Assembly (NCBI GenBank): GCA_026874595.1 | Contig: CM049314.1 | Span: 78,665,300 to 78,729,299, forward strand | DNA: 64,000 bases | Reading direction: 5' to 3' | DNA from: Sipunculus nudus | Taxonomy: Eukaryota > Annelida > Sipuncula > Golfingiida > Sipunculidae | Position numbers and translations under genes: made by a program | Part shown: positions 36,350 to 48,172 of the stretch, piece by piece | Numbering within the stretch: the stretch's first letter is position 1 | Layout: the number at the start of each line of letters is the position of its first letter | The notes under the pieces: model-generated | What the model was told of the DNA's origin: nothing | The model's input: only the letters and a program-made list of their open reading frames with translations | The model's database searches: none

Positions 36350-36905
36350 TGAATACAATGCTTGACACAGTGGTTGAAAACTTGAATAAAAGCTACAGTT
36401 TTTGACCAATTGCTTTCAATGTTTGACTTTAAAAAAATTTCATCCTTGTGTATAAAAGCTGTGAAGACTGAACAATGCTCGTAGGAAAACAAAGTGTCAT
36501 GGTCAAAGTTGGGCATAATTTAAGGTACTGATTTTTCATTTATGTTATTAACTTAAAAAATAACAAAATTCTGCTATAATATATGTTACACAATTAAACC
36601 TAAATTAAATATTATATAGTTACATCCTTTGAAAAAAGACTCTCTGGCCTCTGCCTTTAACATTTCAAGTAGGCATATATAGCCTGATATTTTTGCTTAA
36701 TTTCTCAAAGTCACAGTGACCCAATTTGGGATTTGGTAGGAGAACTTTAACCTAGGGACATCTAGACCTATGTTATATTTTAGATTTGTATGTCTAACTG
36801 TTTCAAAACATGTGTTATTAACGGCCATGTAGCTGGAGGGTTAGACAGATGGACAAAGGACAGTGACTATAGCTCAGATGATTTATAGTCAGCTAAGTTA
36901 ATATG
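36350..36905 (-). mobile_element. Diverged fragment of the 3.1-kb element family
   Basis: Shares text with 2600-2760 (TTGACACAGTGGTTG, ATAAAAGCTA, GGTCAAAGTTGGGCA) and ends with CTATAGCTCAGATGATTTAT, the family's AGCTCAGCTGACTATAAG-type end. It is internally deleted relative to 851-4005. The orientation is the same as copy 1. Confidence 0.7.
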
Positions 36906-37589
36906 TGCAAAGCGGAGGGAGTAAAGGCCCTGAGGGGAAAGGGGTGTCAGCCCCATCCACCAATGTGAAAACTTATAAACAAGAATGATTCTAGGTTGGC
37001 ATTTCTTTTACATTGACATTACTGGTTACTGGAATGATTGGAGTTGCAACATGTCTGTATTAATATAGTGTATATACATTAGGATTTTCACTTAATTTAA
37101 CAATACACAGGATTTAATAGTCCATTCACAATTACATAATATTTAAAACAAGGCCTACAGGCCTACTGCAAACCTGTGCAAAGTTTGGGAGTATGAATGG
37201 AGGTTTATTTTTAAAATTTAATATTGATCCTTTTATGTCCTGCATATCTAACTTAGTCATTATGATTTCAACAAAATGGATGTTTTGGACCTGCAAGTTT
37301 CGGACTAGGACATTTTAAAACTATAAAGCTATAGGATGTATCAGTAAGGATATTTTGAATATGATCTTTTTTACCAGAGTGAATTATTTGGACAGATGAA
37401 TTAACAATTTAGCAGCATGGTTTCAGAGAAGAACATTTTTTAATGTTTTTAAGCTTCTTCCCTATAAAATCAAAGAAAATGCAGTTAGCCAAGAAATAAG
37501 CAAAATCTGATAGAATTTTTAGATGGCAATTTTTTTGCAAAAATTTAGTGATGCTAGCTCCTGCCCTTTTTGAGATAGCTATGACGCAC

Positions 37590-37912
37590 AACAGACTTAA
37601 TTTCTGGCATGTATATAGGAAATATATAGGAGAATACTTCTGATAAATATTAAAAAAAAGAGAAAAGTGGTTTTGATATTAGGCAGTCCTGAAGTGTGAT
37701 AATAGGTTTTTAATGGAAATTTGAGGTTTTTCCTTATTTTTTTTAAAGGAAAGAAATTGCAGCAACCCAGTTTTGGTTTTGGTAAGAGATTATGGGGACA
37801 TCTAACAATATGCTGAATTTGGATTTGCAGGTCCAACGGTGTCAAAACGTGTCTTGGAGTGAAGGACAAAGGACAATGGACCACAGCTGACTTAGTCATC
37901 TGAGCTAAAAAT
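37590..37912 (-). mobile_element. Second diverged fragment of the 3.1-kb family
   Basis: Matches 3640-4003: TTTCTGGCATGTATATAGGA, TTTTGATATTAGGCAGTCCT, GTCCAACGGTGTC, and a terminal AGTCATCTGAGCTAAAAA. The 100-codon minus-strand frame across it is repeat translation, not a gene. Confidence 0.75.
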
Positions 37913-38114
37913 TGATGTATCTTGGATACACCTGTAAGTGTATGGACTGCAGTTGCTAAGTTATTTATACTAATAACAGTTTTTATACATTTAATACCAA
38001 TTTTTTATTCCAACATAATGCAATAACTTTTTTTTCAATTATTTTTTATGAAGGTAACCGCCTTTTAATGCTTGCCTAAGAACTATGTACATCGTTAGAC
38101 TACATGACTGTGTA

Positions 38115-39770
38115 CCAATCAAGCGTGTCCTGAGTGTGTGTCATCCTCATTGTCAGGTCAAATCACCAACGAACCAATCAGGCGTGTCCTGAGTGTGTGT
38201 CATCCTCATTGTCAGGTCAAAACACCACCGAACCAATCAGGCGTGTCCTGAGTGTGTGTCATCCTCATTGTCAGGTCAAAACAACAACGAACCAATCAGG
38301 CGTGTCCTGAGTGTGTGTCATCCTCATTGTCAGGTTAAAACAACAATGAACCAATCAGGCGTGTCCTGAGTGTGTGTCATCCTCATTGTCAGGTCAAAAC
38401 ACCAACGAACCAATCAGGCGTGTCCTTAGTGTGTGTCATCCTCATTGTCAGGTCAAAACACCAACGAACCAATCAGGCGTGTCCTGAGTGTGTGTCATCC
38501 TCATTGTCAGGTCAAAACAACAACGAACCAATCAGGCGTGTCCTGAGTGTGTGTCATCCTCATTGTCAGGTCAAAACACCAACGAACCAATCAGGCGTGT
38601 CCTGAGTGTGTGTCATCCTCATTGTCAGGTCAAAACACCAACGAACCAATCAGGCGTGTCCTGAGTGTGTGTCATCCTCATTGTCAGGTCAAAACACCAA
38701 CGAACCAATCAGGCGTGTCCTGAGTGTGTGTCATCCTCATTGTCAGGTCAAAACAACAACGAACCAATCAGGCGTGTCCTGAGTGTGTGTCATCCTCATT
38801 GTCAGGTCAAAACAATGAACCAATCAGGCGTGTCCTGAGTGTGTGTCATCCTCATTGTCAGGTCAAAACACCAACGAACCAATCAGGCGTGTCCTGAGTG
38901 TGTGTCATCCTCATTGTCAGGTCAAAACACCAACAAACCAATCCGGAGTGTACTGAGTTTGTGTCATCCTCATTGTCAGGTCAAAACAACAACGAACCAA
39001 TCAGGCGTGTCCTGAGTGTATGTCATCCTCATTGTCAGGTCAAAACACCAACGAACCAATCAGGCGTGTCCTGAGTGTATGTCATCCTCATTGTCAGGTC
39101 AAAACACCAACGAACCAATCAGGCGTGTCCTGAGTGTGTGTCATCCTCATTGTCAGGTAAAACACCAACGAACCAATCAGGCGTGTCCTGAGTGTGTGTC
39201 ATCCTCATTGTCAGGTCAAAACACCAACGAACCAATCAGGCGTGTCCTGAGTGTGTGTCATCCTCATTGTCAGGTCAAAACACCAACAAACCAATCAGGC
39301 GAGTCCTGAGTGTGTGTCATCCTCATTGTCAGGTCAAAACACCAACAAACCAATCCGGAGTGTACTGAGTTTGTGTCATCCTCATTGTCAGGTCAAAACA
39401 ACAACGAACCAATCAGGCGTGTCCTGAGTGTATGTCATCCTCATTGTCAGGTCAAAACACCAACGAACCAATCAGGCGTGTCCTGAGTGTATGTCATCCT
39501 CATTGTCAGGTCAAAACACCAACGAACCAATCAGGCGTGTCCTGAGTGTGTGTCATCCTCATTGTCAGGTAAAACACCAACGAACCAATCAGGCGTGTCC
39601 TGAGTGTGTGTCATCCTCATTGTCAGGTCAAAACACCAACGAACCAATCAGGCGTGTCCTGAGTGTGTGTCATCCTCATTGTCAGGTCAAAACACCAACA
39701 AACCAATCAGGCGTGTCCTGAGTGTGTGTCATCCTCATTGTCAGGTCAAAACACCAACGAACCAAAAAAA
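38115..39770. repeat. 59-bp minisatellite in SPRYD7 intron 2 (~28 copies)
   Basis: The unit contains GAACCAATCAGGCGTGTCCT, GAGTGTGTGTCATCC and TCATTGTCAGGTCAAAACAC. Units are 95-100% alike, with variants such as CAACAACGAACC, GAGTGTATGTC and CCGGAGTGTACTGAG. A block of seven units is itself repeated at +412 (39016 and 39428). Every unit carries AACCAATCAGG, a good NF-Y/CCAAT match, and AGGTCA. Open frames of up to 97 codons are artefacts: 59 bp is not a multiple of three and frames break at variants. Confidence 0.95.
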
Positions 39771-39789
39771 AAGGTGAACTTGTTTGTGA

Positions 39790-39978
39790 GTGAAACCTGA
39801 CCGTTTTACTTTTTACAGTCTTCCCATTTAATAAACTTGCCGAGAAGTGCTCATTAGAAGGGATGAACAGGCAAAATCTCACGGCATTAGCAGAGATTGG
39901 AACTCACAATATCCTGGCTCTGAGTGCTGTCTCCCTACACTGAGGAGTACCTGATTACTCGGCTGCGGCTCTGGGAGA
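39790..39978 (-). mobile_element. tRNA-derived SINE, partial
   Basis: Minus-strand B box GTGAGTTCCAATCTC and a body with GCCGTGAGATTTTGCC and TTAAATGGGAAGACTGT. The same body words occur at 42.4-42.7 kb and 56.7-57.0 kb, so these three are one SINE family. Confidence 0.65.
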
Positions 39979-40097
39979 ATTGTTTTATGATATGATCCTA
40001 GTCAAGTATTGAGGCAGCCAAAACCTAAAATGTACTCTTCCAATGAATAAAGAATGCCAAGCTAAAAGCAGCAGAACAAAAATGACTGTAATTTTAC

Positions 40098-40214
40098 CTG
40101 ATGACTGTATCTTGACTTCAAAATATGCTTTGTCCTGGGCTAGTGGAGCGTTCGCCAGAGCTGCTCCTGTCCCACAAATCCTGCGACCGTTCTTTACTAT
40201 CACAACATCCTGGC
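40098..40214 (-). CDS. SPRYD7: SPRYD7 exon 2
   Basis: 117 nt: two bases completing Gly-38, 38 codons, and the first base of Gly-77. The acceptor is TTGTTTCAG before GCCAGGATG; the donor is TCATCAG|GTAAAA. The peptide QDVVIVKNGRRICGTG is nearly identical to vertebrate SPRYD7, followed by NAPLAQDKAYFEVKIQSS. This is the N-terminal part of the SPRY domain. No tandem array touches either border of this exon. Confidence 0.97.
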
Positions 40215-40259
40215 CTGAAACAAGACTGGGCATCTCAACTCATTTTAATCGGAATTAAA

Positions 40260-40780
40260 TTTGATGCATACATATCATTGTAACTTTGCTGAAATTCACC
40301 TGCAATCCTAAAGATAATTTTCTTGAAAAGATTAGATTTCATAACCAAAGAATTTTTTTAATAGGAAATCCTCTTGACACTTGGCCTGATTTATAGGCAG
40401 CATGCTTAAAGTCAAGAAAATATATCTAGAATTTCTTAAGACATGACAAATTATCTCATCTTCAGAAACACTTTTGTTCACCAGAACACCCCCAAGATAT
40501 TATTTCTTGCCAGTAGGTATCTTTTTTATAGCAAGAAAAATGATCTTATCAGATGAAAAAATTCTTATCATATTGAGAAAATTTTCCGCACCATGCATAA
40601 CTAGGAATATTCTGCTATATTTTTTTTTTGTAGTAAGAACTTGCAGGGAGTGTGTCAAAGAAAATTAATTCTGACTGAGTGAACAGTGAACATCAGAAAA
40701 GTCAGTGTGAAAGATAATGGTTGCATAGTAGCACCACACTTAGTACTGAAAAATAAAAAAACTAGATGTGTCGGAACGAC
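40260..40780. other. SPRYD7 intron 1, no feature recognised
   Basis: AT-rich intron with no supported exon or repeat. Confidence 0.4.
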
Positions 40781-40782
40781 AC

Positions 40783-41782
40783 TAATGCCCCCGCCTGGGG
40801 CAAATTAGAAACATTTGTAAAAATTTTGAAAAATTTTTTAAGTTCAGGAGGTGTTGTATGGTCAAAAGTAGGTCAACAAGGGCAAAATGCAATCTCGATC
40901 TGTAACAGGTCATTATCAAGCAACACACCAAAAATCATTCCAGTATATGCAGGCACTGTGAAAAAAAGTCCATACATGTGCATTTTCCATAAAAATTTCT
41001 GTCTTTCATGAAATTTTTTATGTTTAGGAGCCGCAAAACAATATAAAGTAGGTCAACCAGGACGAAACGCGAACTCGATCTGTAACTGTCATTATCTGCC
41101 CACACACAAAAAATCAGGCCAATATCTGCAGGCATTGCGAAAAAAAAGTCCGTACATGTGTATCTGTCATGAATATTTCTATTTTTCATGAAATTTTCTA
41201 AGTTAAGGAGGCGTAAAACGTTCAAAAGTAGGTCAACCGGGACGAAACGCAAACTCGATCTGTAACTGGTCATTATCTGCCCACACACAAAAAATCAGGC
41301 CAATATCTGCAGGCATTGCGAAAAAAAAGTCCGTACATGTGTATCTGTCATGAATATTTCTATTTTTCATGAAATTTTCTAAGTTAAGGAGGCGTAAAAC
41401 GTTCAAAAGTAGGTCAACCGGGACGAAACGCGAACTCGATCTGTAACTGGTCATTATCTGCCCACACACAAAAAATCAGGCCAATATCTGCAGGCATTGC
41501 GAAAAAAAGTCTGTACATGTGTATTTGTCATGAAATTTCTATTTTTCATGAAATTTTTTAAGTTTAGGAGCTGTAAAACGGTCAAAAGTAGGTCAACCGG
41601 GACGAAACGCGAACTCGATCTGTAACTGGTCTATATCTGCCCACACACCAAAAATCAGGCCAATATCTGCTGGCATTGCGAAAAAAAGTCCGTACAACTG
41701 TTTGATTTCGGAAGGACAGAAGGACGGAATGACGGACATGGGTGAAACTATATGCCCCGGCCACTTTGTGGCGGGGGCATTA
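40783..41782. mobile_element. 1.0-kb TIR element with ~181-bp internal tandem repeat
   Basis: Perfect 13-bp inverted ends: TAATGCCCCCGCC (40783-40795) and GGCGGGGGCATTA (41770-41782). Inside are about five units of roughly 181 bp containing AAAGTAGGTCAACCGGGACG and CTGCCCACACACAAAAAATC, at about 40865, 41047, 41229, 41410 and 41590. The third and fourth are nearly identical. Open frames on the minus strand repeat with the unit and are not genes. No transposase seen; non-autonomous DNA element likely. Confidence 0.8.
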
Positions 41783-42394
41783 AAACAATTTCTAAGGGTA
41801 TTATGATTGTAAGCATAGATATAACTGCAGAATCCTAGATATCTTCATCTTTTATAGATTTACTTGTGGCACATGTGGTCAATTACTGACCCAGGTGACT
41901 TCCAATATTCACAGGTTGTTCATGTCAGAAGAGGTGAAATAAATGTAGGAACATCTGCTGGAACACTTGGGTTATAAAAATGAGAAAGTGTGAAGAGACA
42001 GTTTATTTATATTTTCATGTTCCATAATGTAGAAAGGGGCATAGCCAAGGTGAGGAGGGGGGCATAGAGGGGCATGGCCCCCTCCCCCTCACATCCAGTA
42101 CAACAAGTCCTCCTTCAAGTTCATTTAGTCTAATAATGATTAAATTTTCTAAAACTCTATAATGAAATTCCTATCACTTGTATCTGCAGATTTGGAATTA
42201 TTTCGTTATAAAGCATTGTACATACAGTAATTAATGTATTGTTTATTGATTTAATTATATTTTCCTTGGTGGTGGTAACCGCCTCCATTTTATGCTCTCT
42301 TATCTCATTTTTAATACAAGTATGTACATCTGCAGAGGTCCACTTTATTTTGGGACTATGTGACAGGGTGGTAGCAATCCCTTCCTTTCATATT

Positions 42395-42680
42395 ATTTTG
42401 TATCCTGGAGTCACCCATGCCCGGTGTCTGCTGCACCTGTGGGTGCTGGGTGCATACCAGTAATGATACCCATTGCTTGGTCATAACACTGAGTAACCAC
42501 CAAAATATCCACTTGTTTATGAGTGATACACCACTGTGGGGCACAGCCTTCCCATTAAGACTGTACAGCGCTCACCCTGGGTTGGGGCTGACCATGAAAA
42601 TCTCACCGCCTTAGCCGAGATTTGAACTCACAACTTCCCGCTTTGAGTCCTGTGCTCTACCCCTGAGCCACAGTTCCCCT
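42395..42680 (-). mobile_element. tRNA-derived SINE
   Basis: The minus-strand head has A box TGGCTCAGGGGTAGAGC and B box GTGAGTTCAAATCTC about 35 bp apart, as in a tRNA. The body contains CTTAATGGGAAGGCTGTGCC and CAGCACCCACAGGTGCAGC. It is the same family as 56703-57000 (plus strand) and 39790-39978. It lies in SPRYD7 intron 1. Confidence 0.85.
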
Positions 42681-42689
42681 GAGCCACAA

Positions 42690-43760
42690 AAGCCGGTAAT
42701 GTATTATTTACTGAAAATTTTACATTGCATTAGGTTTTATCCTGCAAATATGATATTTTTTAATTTATTCATCTTGTAATACTGATACTTTTAATTGTAA
42801 TTGAAACATGATATGATAGGCAAAAAAAGTATGGTTCTCAGGTACTTTTTTTCAGAAACCAGTGCACATGGGTGATCTTTTTATTTCTATCTTTTTTGAT
42901 AAAAATGTCAATTGAGCTAAAGTGGTGCAATTTTTTTTTTTAATTATTTAATAATTGATCCTGTTGATCTCTGTTAAGAGAAAAATAGTCAATAAGTGAG
43001 TACATAAAATGACTTATAAAGTCTTTAGGAAGTGTTTTGAATTCAGCAAGCCCCACTGTAGCCCTGTATAACTGCAGATGAGGCATGATTTAATGTCTAT
43101 GTTGTTTGATATGTTGATATGTTATGGGAGAAGATACATTCTTTTTTCATCATATCTGCAATATGAACAAGACAGTTACAATTAAGGTTGTCATTCCTTT
43201 TATGGGGGGGGGGGGGGGGTACAGGCAGAAACCTCCTTCCTGCTACCCCCATGTGACCATAGTGCCTGCACCTGATCACAGAAAGGGGCCTGCTTCATGT
43301 GACAGGAATCTAGGATCGTAATTAAATATGCTACACCAGAAATCAAACCCCTGTCACACAAAGCACTCTGTACAATTAATAATGCACTAGCTAGGTCTCA
43401 AAGTCTCATGAACAGCCCTAGCTCACGTGCTCTCTCCCTAAGCCACACTGTCCAAGAGCCCTAGAAGATCATTTGAGAAAACTGTAGACATTCCACTTGG
43501 CAACAAAGTTCTGATATTTCTGCAAAAAGTTCTATAACAAAGATATTTTTATCAAATGTATATTTGACACACTACTTCAACAGTTTTCCACTTAGAATGT
43601 CAATTAGAAGAATAGTGTCCTTAAAAGTAGTGATAAGTGGCAAACTATGTCTGCCCTGGATTTTCCCCCATATGTAGCAGATTGGCAGCCAGCCTGTGTT
43701 GTTATAATGTATCACATGCGGACACTGGCTCTGCGAGAAAGATTACACAGGTCATCGTTT
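42690..43760. other. SPRYD7 intron 1; poly-G run, otherwise little recognised
   Basis: A 16-bp G run is at 43204-43219. The stretch 43230-43455 ends in a tRNA-like tail (GTGCTCTCTCCCTAAGCCAC) and may be a decayed SINE on the minus strand. No exon supported. Confidence 0.4.
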
Positions 43761-43771
43761 CAGATTCTGAT

Positions 43772-45668
43772 CAGACCTGGGTTCAATTCAAATTTTTCAT
43801 TTCCTATTTAATTCTAAATCAAGAACTTTTATGAAACTTCAATTCCAATTCAATTCAATTCAATGTGATGGAGAAAAATATCAATTCCAATTCAATTCAA
43901 ATAATTTTTAATCAATTCAAATTCAATTCACTATTCAAAAAGTTGCAATCATTTGAATACATTTCATTAGTGGGACAAGTGATATCACAGGTCTTCTATT
44001 ACTTTTCCACAAATACACAATTTACTATTTGGTTCACAATTGGTTTAATTTATCCAAAACTCAATTAAGTGTCAGTAATTACAAGTTTTACCATTTCATT
44101 TGTGGTAAGGCATAGCAGCCAGACAGGTTTTGGTCTTTTAATAGTTATACTCGGCAATTGTTCCTTAAGATGAGGTAAACTGCCTATATTGGGATAAAGG
44201 TTTGTTTGATTTGAATGAGTGGACATTATTAACTAGTACAATTAATATATATGCATATATTCTTTTTTGGGTGATGGAAAACAATTAAGTTTCCATAAAC
44301 ATCGTGGAGGGGGGGGGGGGGGGCTGATCACTGTTATATCCCCTAACAATAGCAAGGTCAACAGATTTGGTCCATGTGCAATATAATTTTACTATAGTCC
44401 GTTTCATCCCCCCATGTCCACCTGATTTTTGCTATGAAAATGTTTATTAGTTACATTTCAAGGGAAACAATCACAGGGTAGAGCAGAGAATTAAAGAACC
44501 TAATTTTCAACAAGGTAACTCAATACCTTCCTTATACCTTATTTGAGAAAAAGAATTTTCTGAAAATATGAGAAATCAGTTTTACAACATATCAGTCCCA
44601 CTTATGGTGGTCAAGGTCATTGGTCACATGCAAAAACAGCCTCAACTGACAGCTGCTGATTGGAATATCTCATGTAAACACTCTAAAAAATATAACCAGC
44701 TAAAACAAAGATGGTTACTTATGGAGGGACACATCTTATCTGTCAGATCATGGTAAAGAGACTTAAATGTTGTGAAACATAAACAGGGAATTTTTGGTAA
44801 ATTCTTAATTTCAATATTAGGTTGTCACTTCCATATGTAATTTTCCAGGAAATAATTGAAAAATATAATCTTTTAAGAAAATTATCAACAAAAAACAGGT
44901 GGACAGCAGGTGGTGAAACGGACTTTAACTTTAGTCATCAAAGACCTGCAGTCTATGGGAGGTATTTTACTATCTCATGGCTGTTGCTTGTTTTGTCCAA
45001 TGAAATACTCTGGTTAATCAGACCCACTGGTCACCACATAGATAACAGCTGGTCAAAGCACACCAGGCCAGCAGAGCAGCTCAAGGCACACAGAATGCTA
45101 TAACAATAGGCATATCCCAGAGAGTCACTGGACCAGAACAAGTCAGTTCAGTATTATCTGATCACGCTTTATGGCACATCAGGAAATTCAAAGTAATAAA
45201 AAGTAATACATATTACTCTAATACTTTGCCTTCTATTATCATAACTATTACAGCTCGGTTTTATATATATTATAAATACTATTACTTTGATAAGCTGAAA
45301 AATTTCTTTTCTGATACATCCTATTATTATATTAATATTATCTCATCTCCGGTGTGCTGCGACTGCTGATACAAACAATTCAGGAAAAGTGATTAAGAAA
45401 AATTTCTGTTAATATGATACTTGAGTCATCCATGAGGAATTGTTTTGACTTCAAAGAATTCTGCTGCAAGTCTGATTTTTAAACTGACCTTGAAAAACTT
45501 CCAATGAGCGACACTTTGGATAATATCAGAGTTGGAACTTTTGGCATCAATTCAGATCAATTCAGTGTAGCCCGTAAACTTCAATTCCAATTCATTTAAA
45601 TTTCACTTTTTTCAATTCAATTCAATCCATTTCAATTCCAATTCAATTCAGAATTGGCCCCAGGTCTG
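43772..45668. mobile_element. hAT-type DNA transposon, 1.9 kb, non-autonomous
   Basis: Ends are inverted: CAGACCTGGGTTCAATTC at the left and CAGACCTGGGGCCAATTC (reverse complement) at the right. An exact 8-bp target duplication ATTCTGAT flanks it (43764-43771 and 45669-45676). Eight-base duplications with CAG-type ends are the hallmark of hAT. Subterminal regions are arrays of CAATTCAATTCAATTC. I do not recognise a transposase; an open frame of 93 codons at 44822-45103 has no identified homology. Located in SPRYD7 intron 1. Confidence 0.88.
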
Positions 45669-45679
45669 ATTCTGATCTT

Positions 45680-46550
45680 GATAGTTTCAAGTGCCAGGGT
45701 TACAAAGTTTTAAAAGTAAGTCCTATTTTCATACTAAATCAAAATATTTAGCTATAATTCTTTGTCATTTGAATAAAGTACTATTTCTGCATAAGATTAC
45801 TTAAGTAAGTTTCCCTGTCATAAATGCAATATTTGATTTTTTTCAAATTCTTTTTCCCGACAAGAGTTTTAAGTTCTCCAGTTTTCTTGAAGCTTTTGGA
45901 ATAATTATAGTATCCTTCCTACAGCCTGGGGAGCGTTGGAAATGCATACCAAAATCTGTTCTACTATATCAAGCTCTCTATTTCATTTCTCTACTCAACA
46001 TGTAAATAAGTGTCATGGTGGTCATGCATGGATATACCAGGAAAGGAAGACCATTTTTAAAGAGATATATGGATACAAATATGACTAGAGATGAGATACT
46101 AAGCATTTACAGGAGTGAAACATGCTTGTCAAGGCACAACTGAGGTTTGTTATTGTCCAGTTGGGCCCTGAGGTAGAGGTACTGGTGTAGGGAGGATTCT
46201 ATAATTCTGCCAAGCTGTTTATGTGGCAGTATATAGGATATGTCCACCACATATAATGCACTTTGGGCATGGATCTCTAACTTTTGGTAACATTTTCATT
46301 ATTGTTTTATTTAACTGTATTAAGTTATTAAAAATAATTAATAACTTTATCGTAATTTGTCTATTAAACAACTCAAACTGCAAGGAGAAACAACGGAAGT
46401 GGTTTCCTTGTAACCGAAACTGGTTTCGTGTTTTCGGGCAGAGCCTAAGGTGTCACATCAGGATGGGGCGGGGTGCTCTAAACCGGTGAGCGATAATATA
46501 AGAATTACATATTTGACACGTAAATTTGAGGCATAAATATTTTTGTAAAG
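45680..46550. other. SPRYD7 intron 1, no feature recognised
   Basis: AT-rich, no supported exon or repeat. Confidence 0.4.
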
Positions 46551-46553
46551 TAC

Positions 46554-46665
46554 CTATAAAATCAGTGTCGAGTTTCACTGACGGTGCATCTTTTTGCGGC
46601 ACCTGGCCCGCTGTGAGCCCGGTCCCGTTCCACCACAGGCGTAAGCAACAGAAAACCGCTGCCAT
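46554..46665 (-). CDS. SPRYD7: SPRYD7 exon 1 (start codon); SPRY domain-containing protein 7
   Basis: 112 nt: ATG at 46663-46665, 37 codons and the first base of Gly-38, donor ATAG|GTACTT. The peptide starts MAAVFCCLRLWWNG and has APSVKLDTDFIG before exon 2, like vertebrate SPRYD7 (M..VLCCLRCCRDG..PAVQLDTQHMG). An in-frame TAA lies 18 nt upstream (46684-46686), supporting this start. The five exons total 591 nt, giving 196 residues plus stop, the same length I recall for the human protein. The whole product is one SPRY/B30.2-type domain, a beta-sandwich used for protein binding. The function of SPRYD7 (CLLD6 in human, 13q14) is not well defined. The coding span is 36.6 kb, inflated by repeats. 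Paired head to head with the monoamine oxidase gene. Confidence 0.97.
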
Positions 46666-46676
46666 GACACCTGGAA

Positions 46677-46684
46677 CAGGAAGT
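46677..46684 (+). promoter_or_regulatory. ETS-type site just upstream of the SPRYD7 ATG
   Basis: CAGGAAGT, 11 bp upstream of the start codon and possibly in the 5' UTR or core promoter. The match is to the general ETS consensus; chance occurrence cannot be excluded. Confidence 0.3.
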
Positions 46685-47184
46685 TACACTGAGCGATAAT
46701 AAAGTTAACATAGACTGGTTCCTCACACATTACATGGCTCATGATTAGTTTAACCAACCACCACTAGAGGACACTCCAGTACGTTAATTCTGTAGCTGCT
46801 GGAAAAAAATGTAAATCAGCTGTTAACAAAACTGTGATTTGAAGAATTTATTTGAAATAATTATTATTTGGTGTCATTTAATGAAAGGCTGTACTTTCCG
46901 GTGGGGGGGGGGGGGATGGATGCAGCTGCAGTTAAAAAGGGCTAAAGTGGAGAATAAAAACGCATTCTTCTCTAAAGTCCAGAAAACACTGGGAAAATAT
47001 GATAAATCATTGTAAAACATTTTTTCGCTTTGCCAAATTTAATTTCTTAAGTTAATTTCTGTATAGATCTGGTAAAGGAATTCAGTTATTTTCTTTACAA
47101 AATTATGGGTCACATTAAAACACCAAAGTCTATTGAACACATACAGTTGAAAATCAACAAACACGAATTCATGCAGCACAGTAC

Positions 47185-48172
47185 CAGGGCTGGCAAAAAG
47201 CCGGCTTTTACTCATATTGACCTCGCCAGTGGCTTTAGCCGGCTTTAACCGGCTAATACTGGCTGATACCATTCATTGTACTGGTCATCTGACAAATTAT
47301 TCATGCAATTTACTTTATTACTCAGGCTCTTAAGTAGTTGCTATAATACAAGATACTTACATGAAGCCTACCTCTGGACTAGTGTAGTGAACCATGTGGT
47401 TAGTGGATGGACAGGTGGAAGGGAAATAGTTATGTGACCAAACTTAATTAGTCTTGAGCACAAAACTGGTTCCACTGTATGGCTCCCTGTCACAAAGACA
47501 AAACCAACTGTGTGGTGGAAGTGTATAAAGAACCCTAACACATTTAACCAGGATTTATGTGACAACGCAACACAACTCTTGTGCATGCCTGCCATTTCGA
47601 CATCTTTATAGAGCGCATTTTTTTTTCAAATTTTAGCCACATACAAAACAAACTCCGGAACAGACTTGGTCTGCAGAAGGCTGCCAAGTTGGTGGCCTGC
47701 TATCGGGCCCTCAGGGGGAGTGAAGAGGTGGATTGGTGAACGTGGCACAGTGATGCACCTTACTTGTGACATTTATCTTAGAACTTATGTCATTTGACAA
47801 GCCAAGCATTTGTACAAACTGTAAATCTTTACAGTTAAATCAGCATGCATATTACTGCACATTAATCTTGATTCCCCCTGCAGTCTCAGTACTACCTTGC
47901 TAAACTGGTATAATATTTCTTTTGTGTGATTTTAAATAATTTACTTTAGTATTTCCTTGCACAATGTACAATGAACAGGCTTGTATAACAATAAAAACAT
48001 TTTAGAATAACGCTGTTGTTGTTTATTTGATTTGGGGCATATTTATATTAAAATTCAGGATTATTAGCCGGTAAAAGCCAGCATTAACCACTTTTGAAGT
48101 ATTGACCGGGCCGGTTAAAGCCGTCTTTAGCCAGCGGTTAAAGCCGGGGGTGGCTCTTACCGGCCAACCCTG
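47185..48172 (+). mobile_element. hAT transposon, ~1 kb, degenerate
   Basis: Exact 8-bp target duplication CACAGTAC (47177-47184 and 48173-48180). Ends are inverted: CAGGGCTGGCAAAAAGCCGG at the left and CAGGGTTGGCCGGTAAGAGC (reverse complement) at the right. GCCGG/CCGGC words cluster at both ends. The element retains a C-terminal transposase fragment at 47602-47739. Situated between the two genes, about 0.5 kb upstream of SPRYD7. Confidence 0.92.
47602..47739 (+). pseudogene. hAT transposase C-terminal fragment
   Basis: A 45-codon stretch ending in TGA (47737-47739). IERIFFSNFSHIQNKLRNRL leads into GLQKAAKLVACYRALRG, the typical C-terminal dimerisation region of hAT transposases (ER.FS....I..KLRNRL...K..KLV). 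No start and no upstream catalytic part is recognisable, so it is a dead relic. The call fits the 8-bp duplication and inverted ends of the surrounding element. Confidence 0.85.

Noticed and set aside
38372-39721. Open frames encoding a repeated VCHPHCQVKTPTNQSG-like peptide
   Set aside because: They are translations of the 59-bp array. 59 is not a multiple of three, and frames stop wherever a unit varies. There is no start context, splice logic or homology.
40985-41764. Minus-strand frames of 60-117 residues repeating DRYTCTDFFFAMPADIGLIF
   Set aside because: They follow the 181-bp units of the TIR element and have no independent coding evidence.
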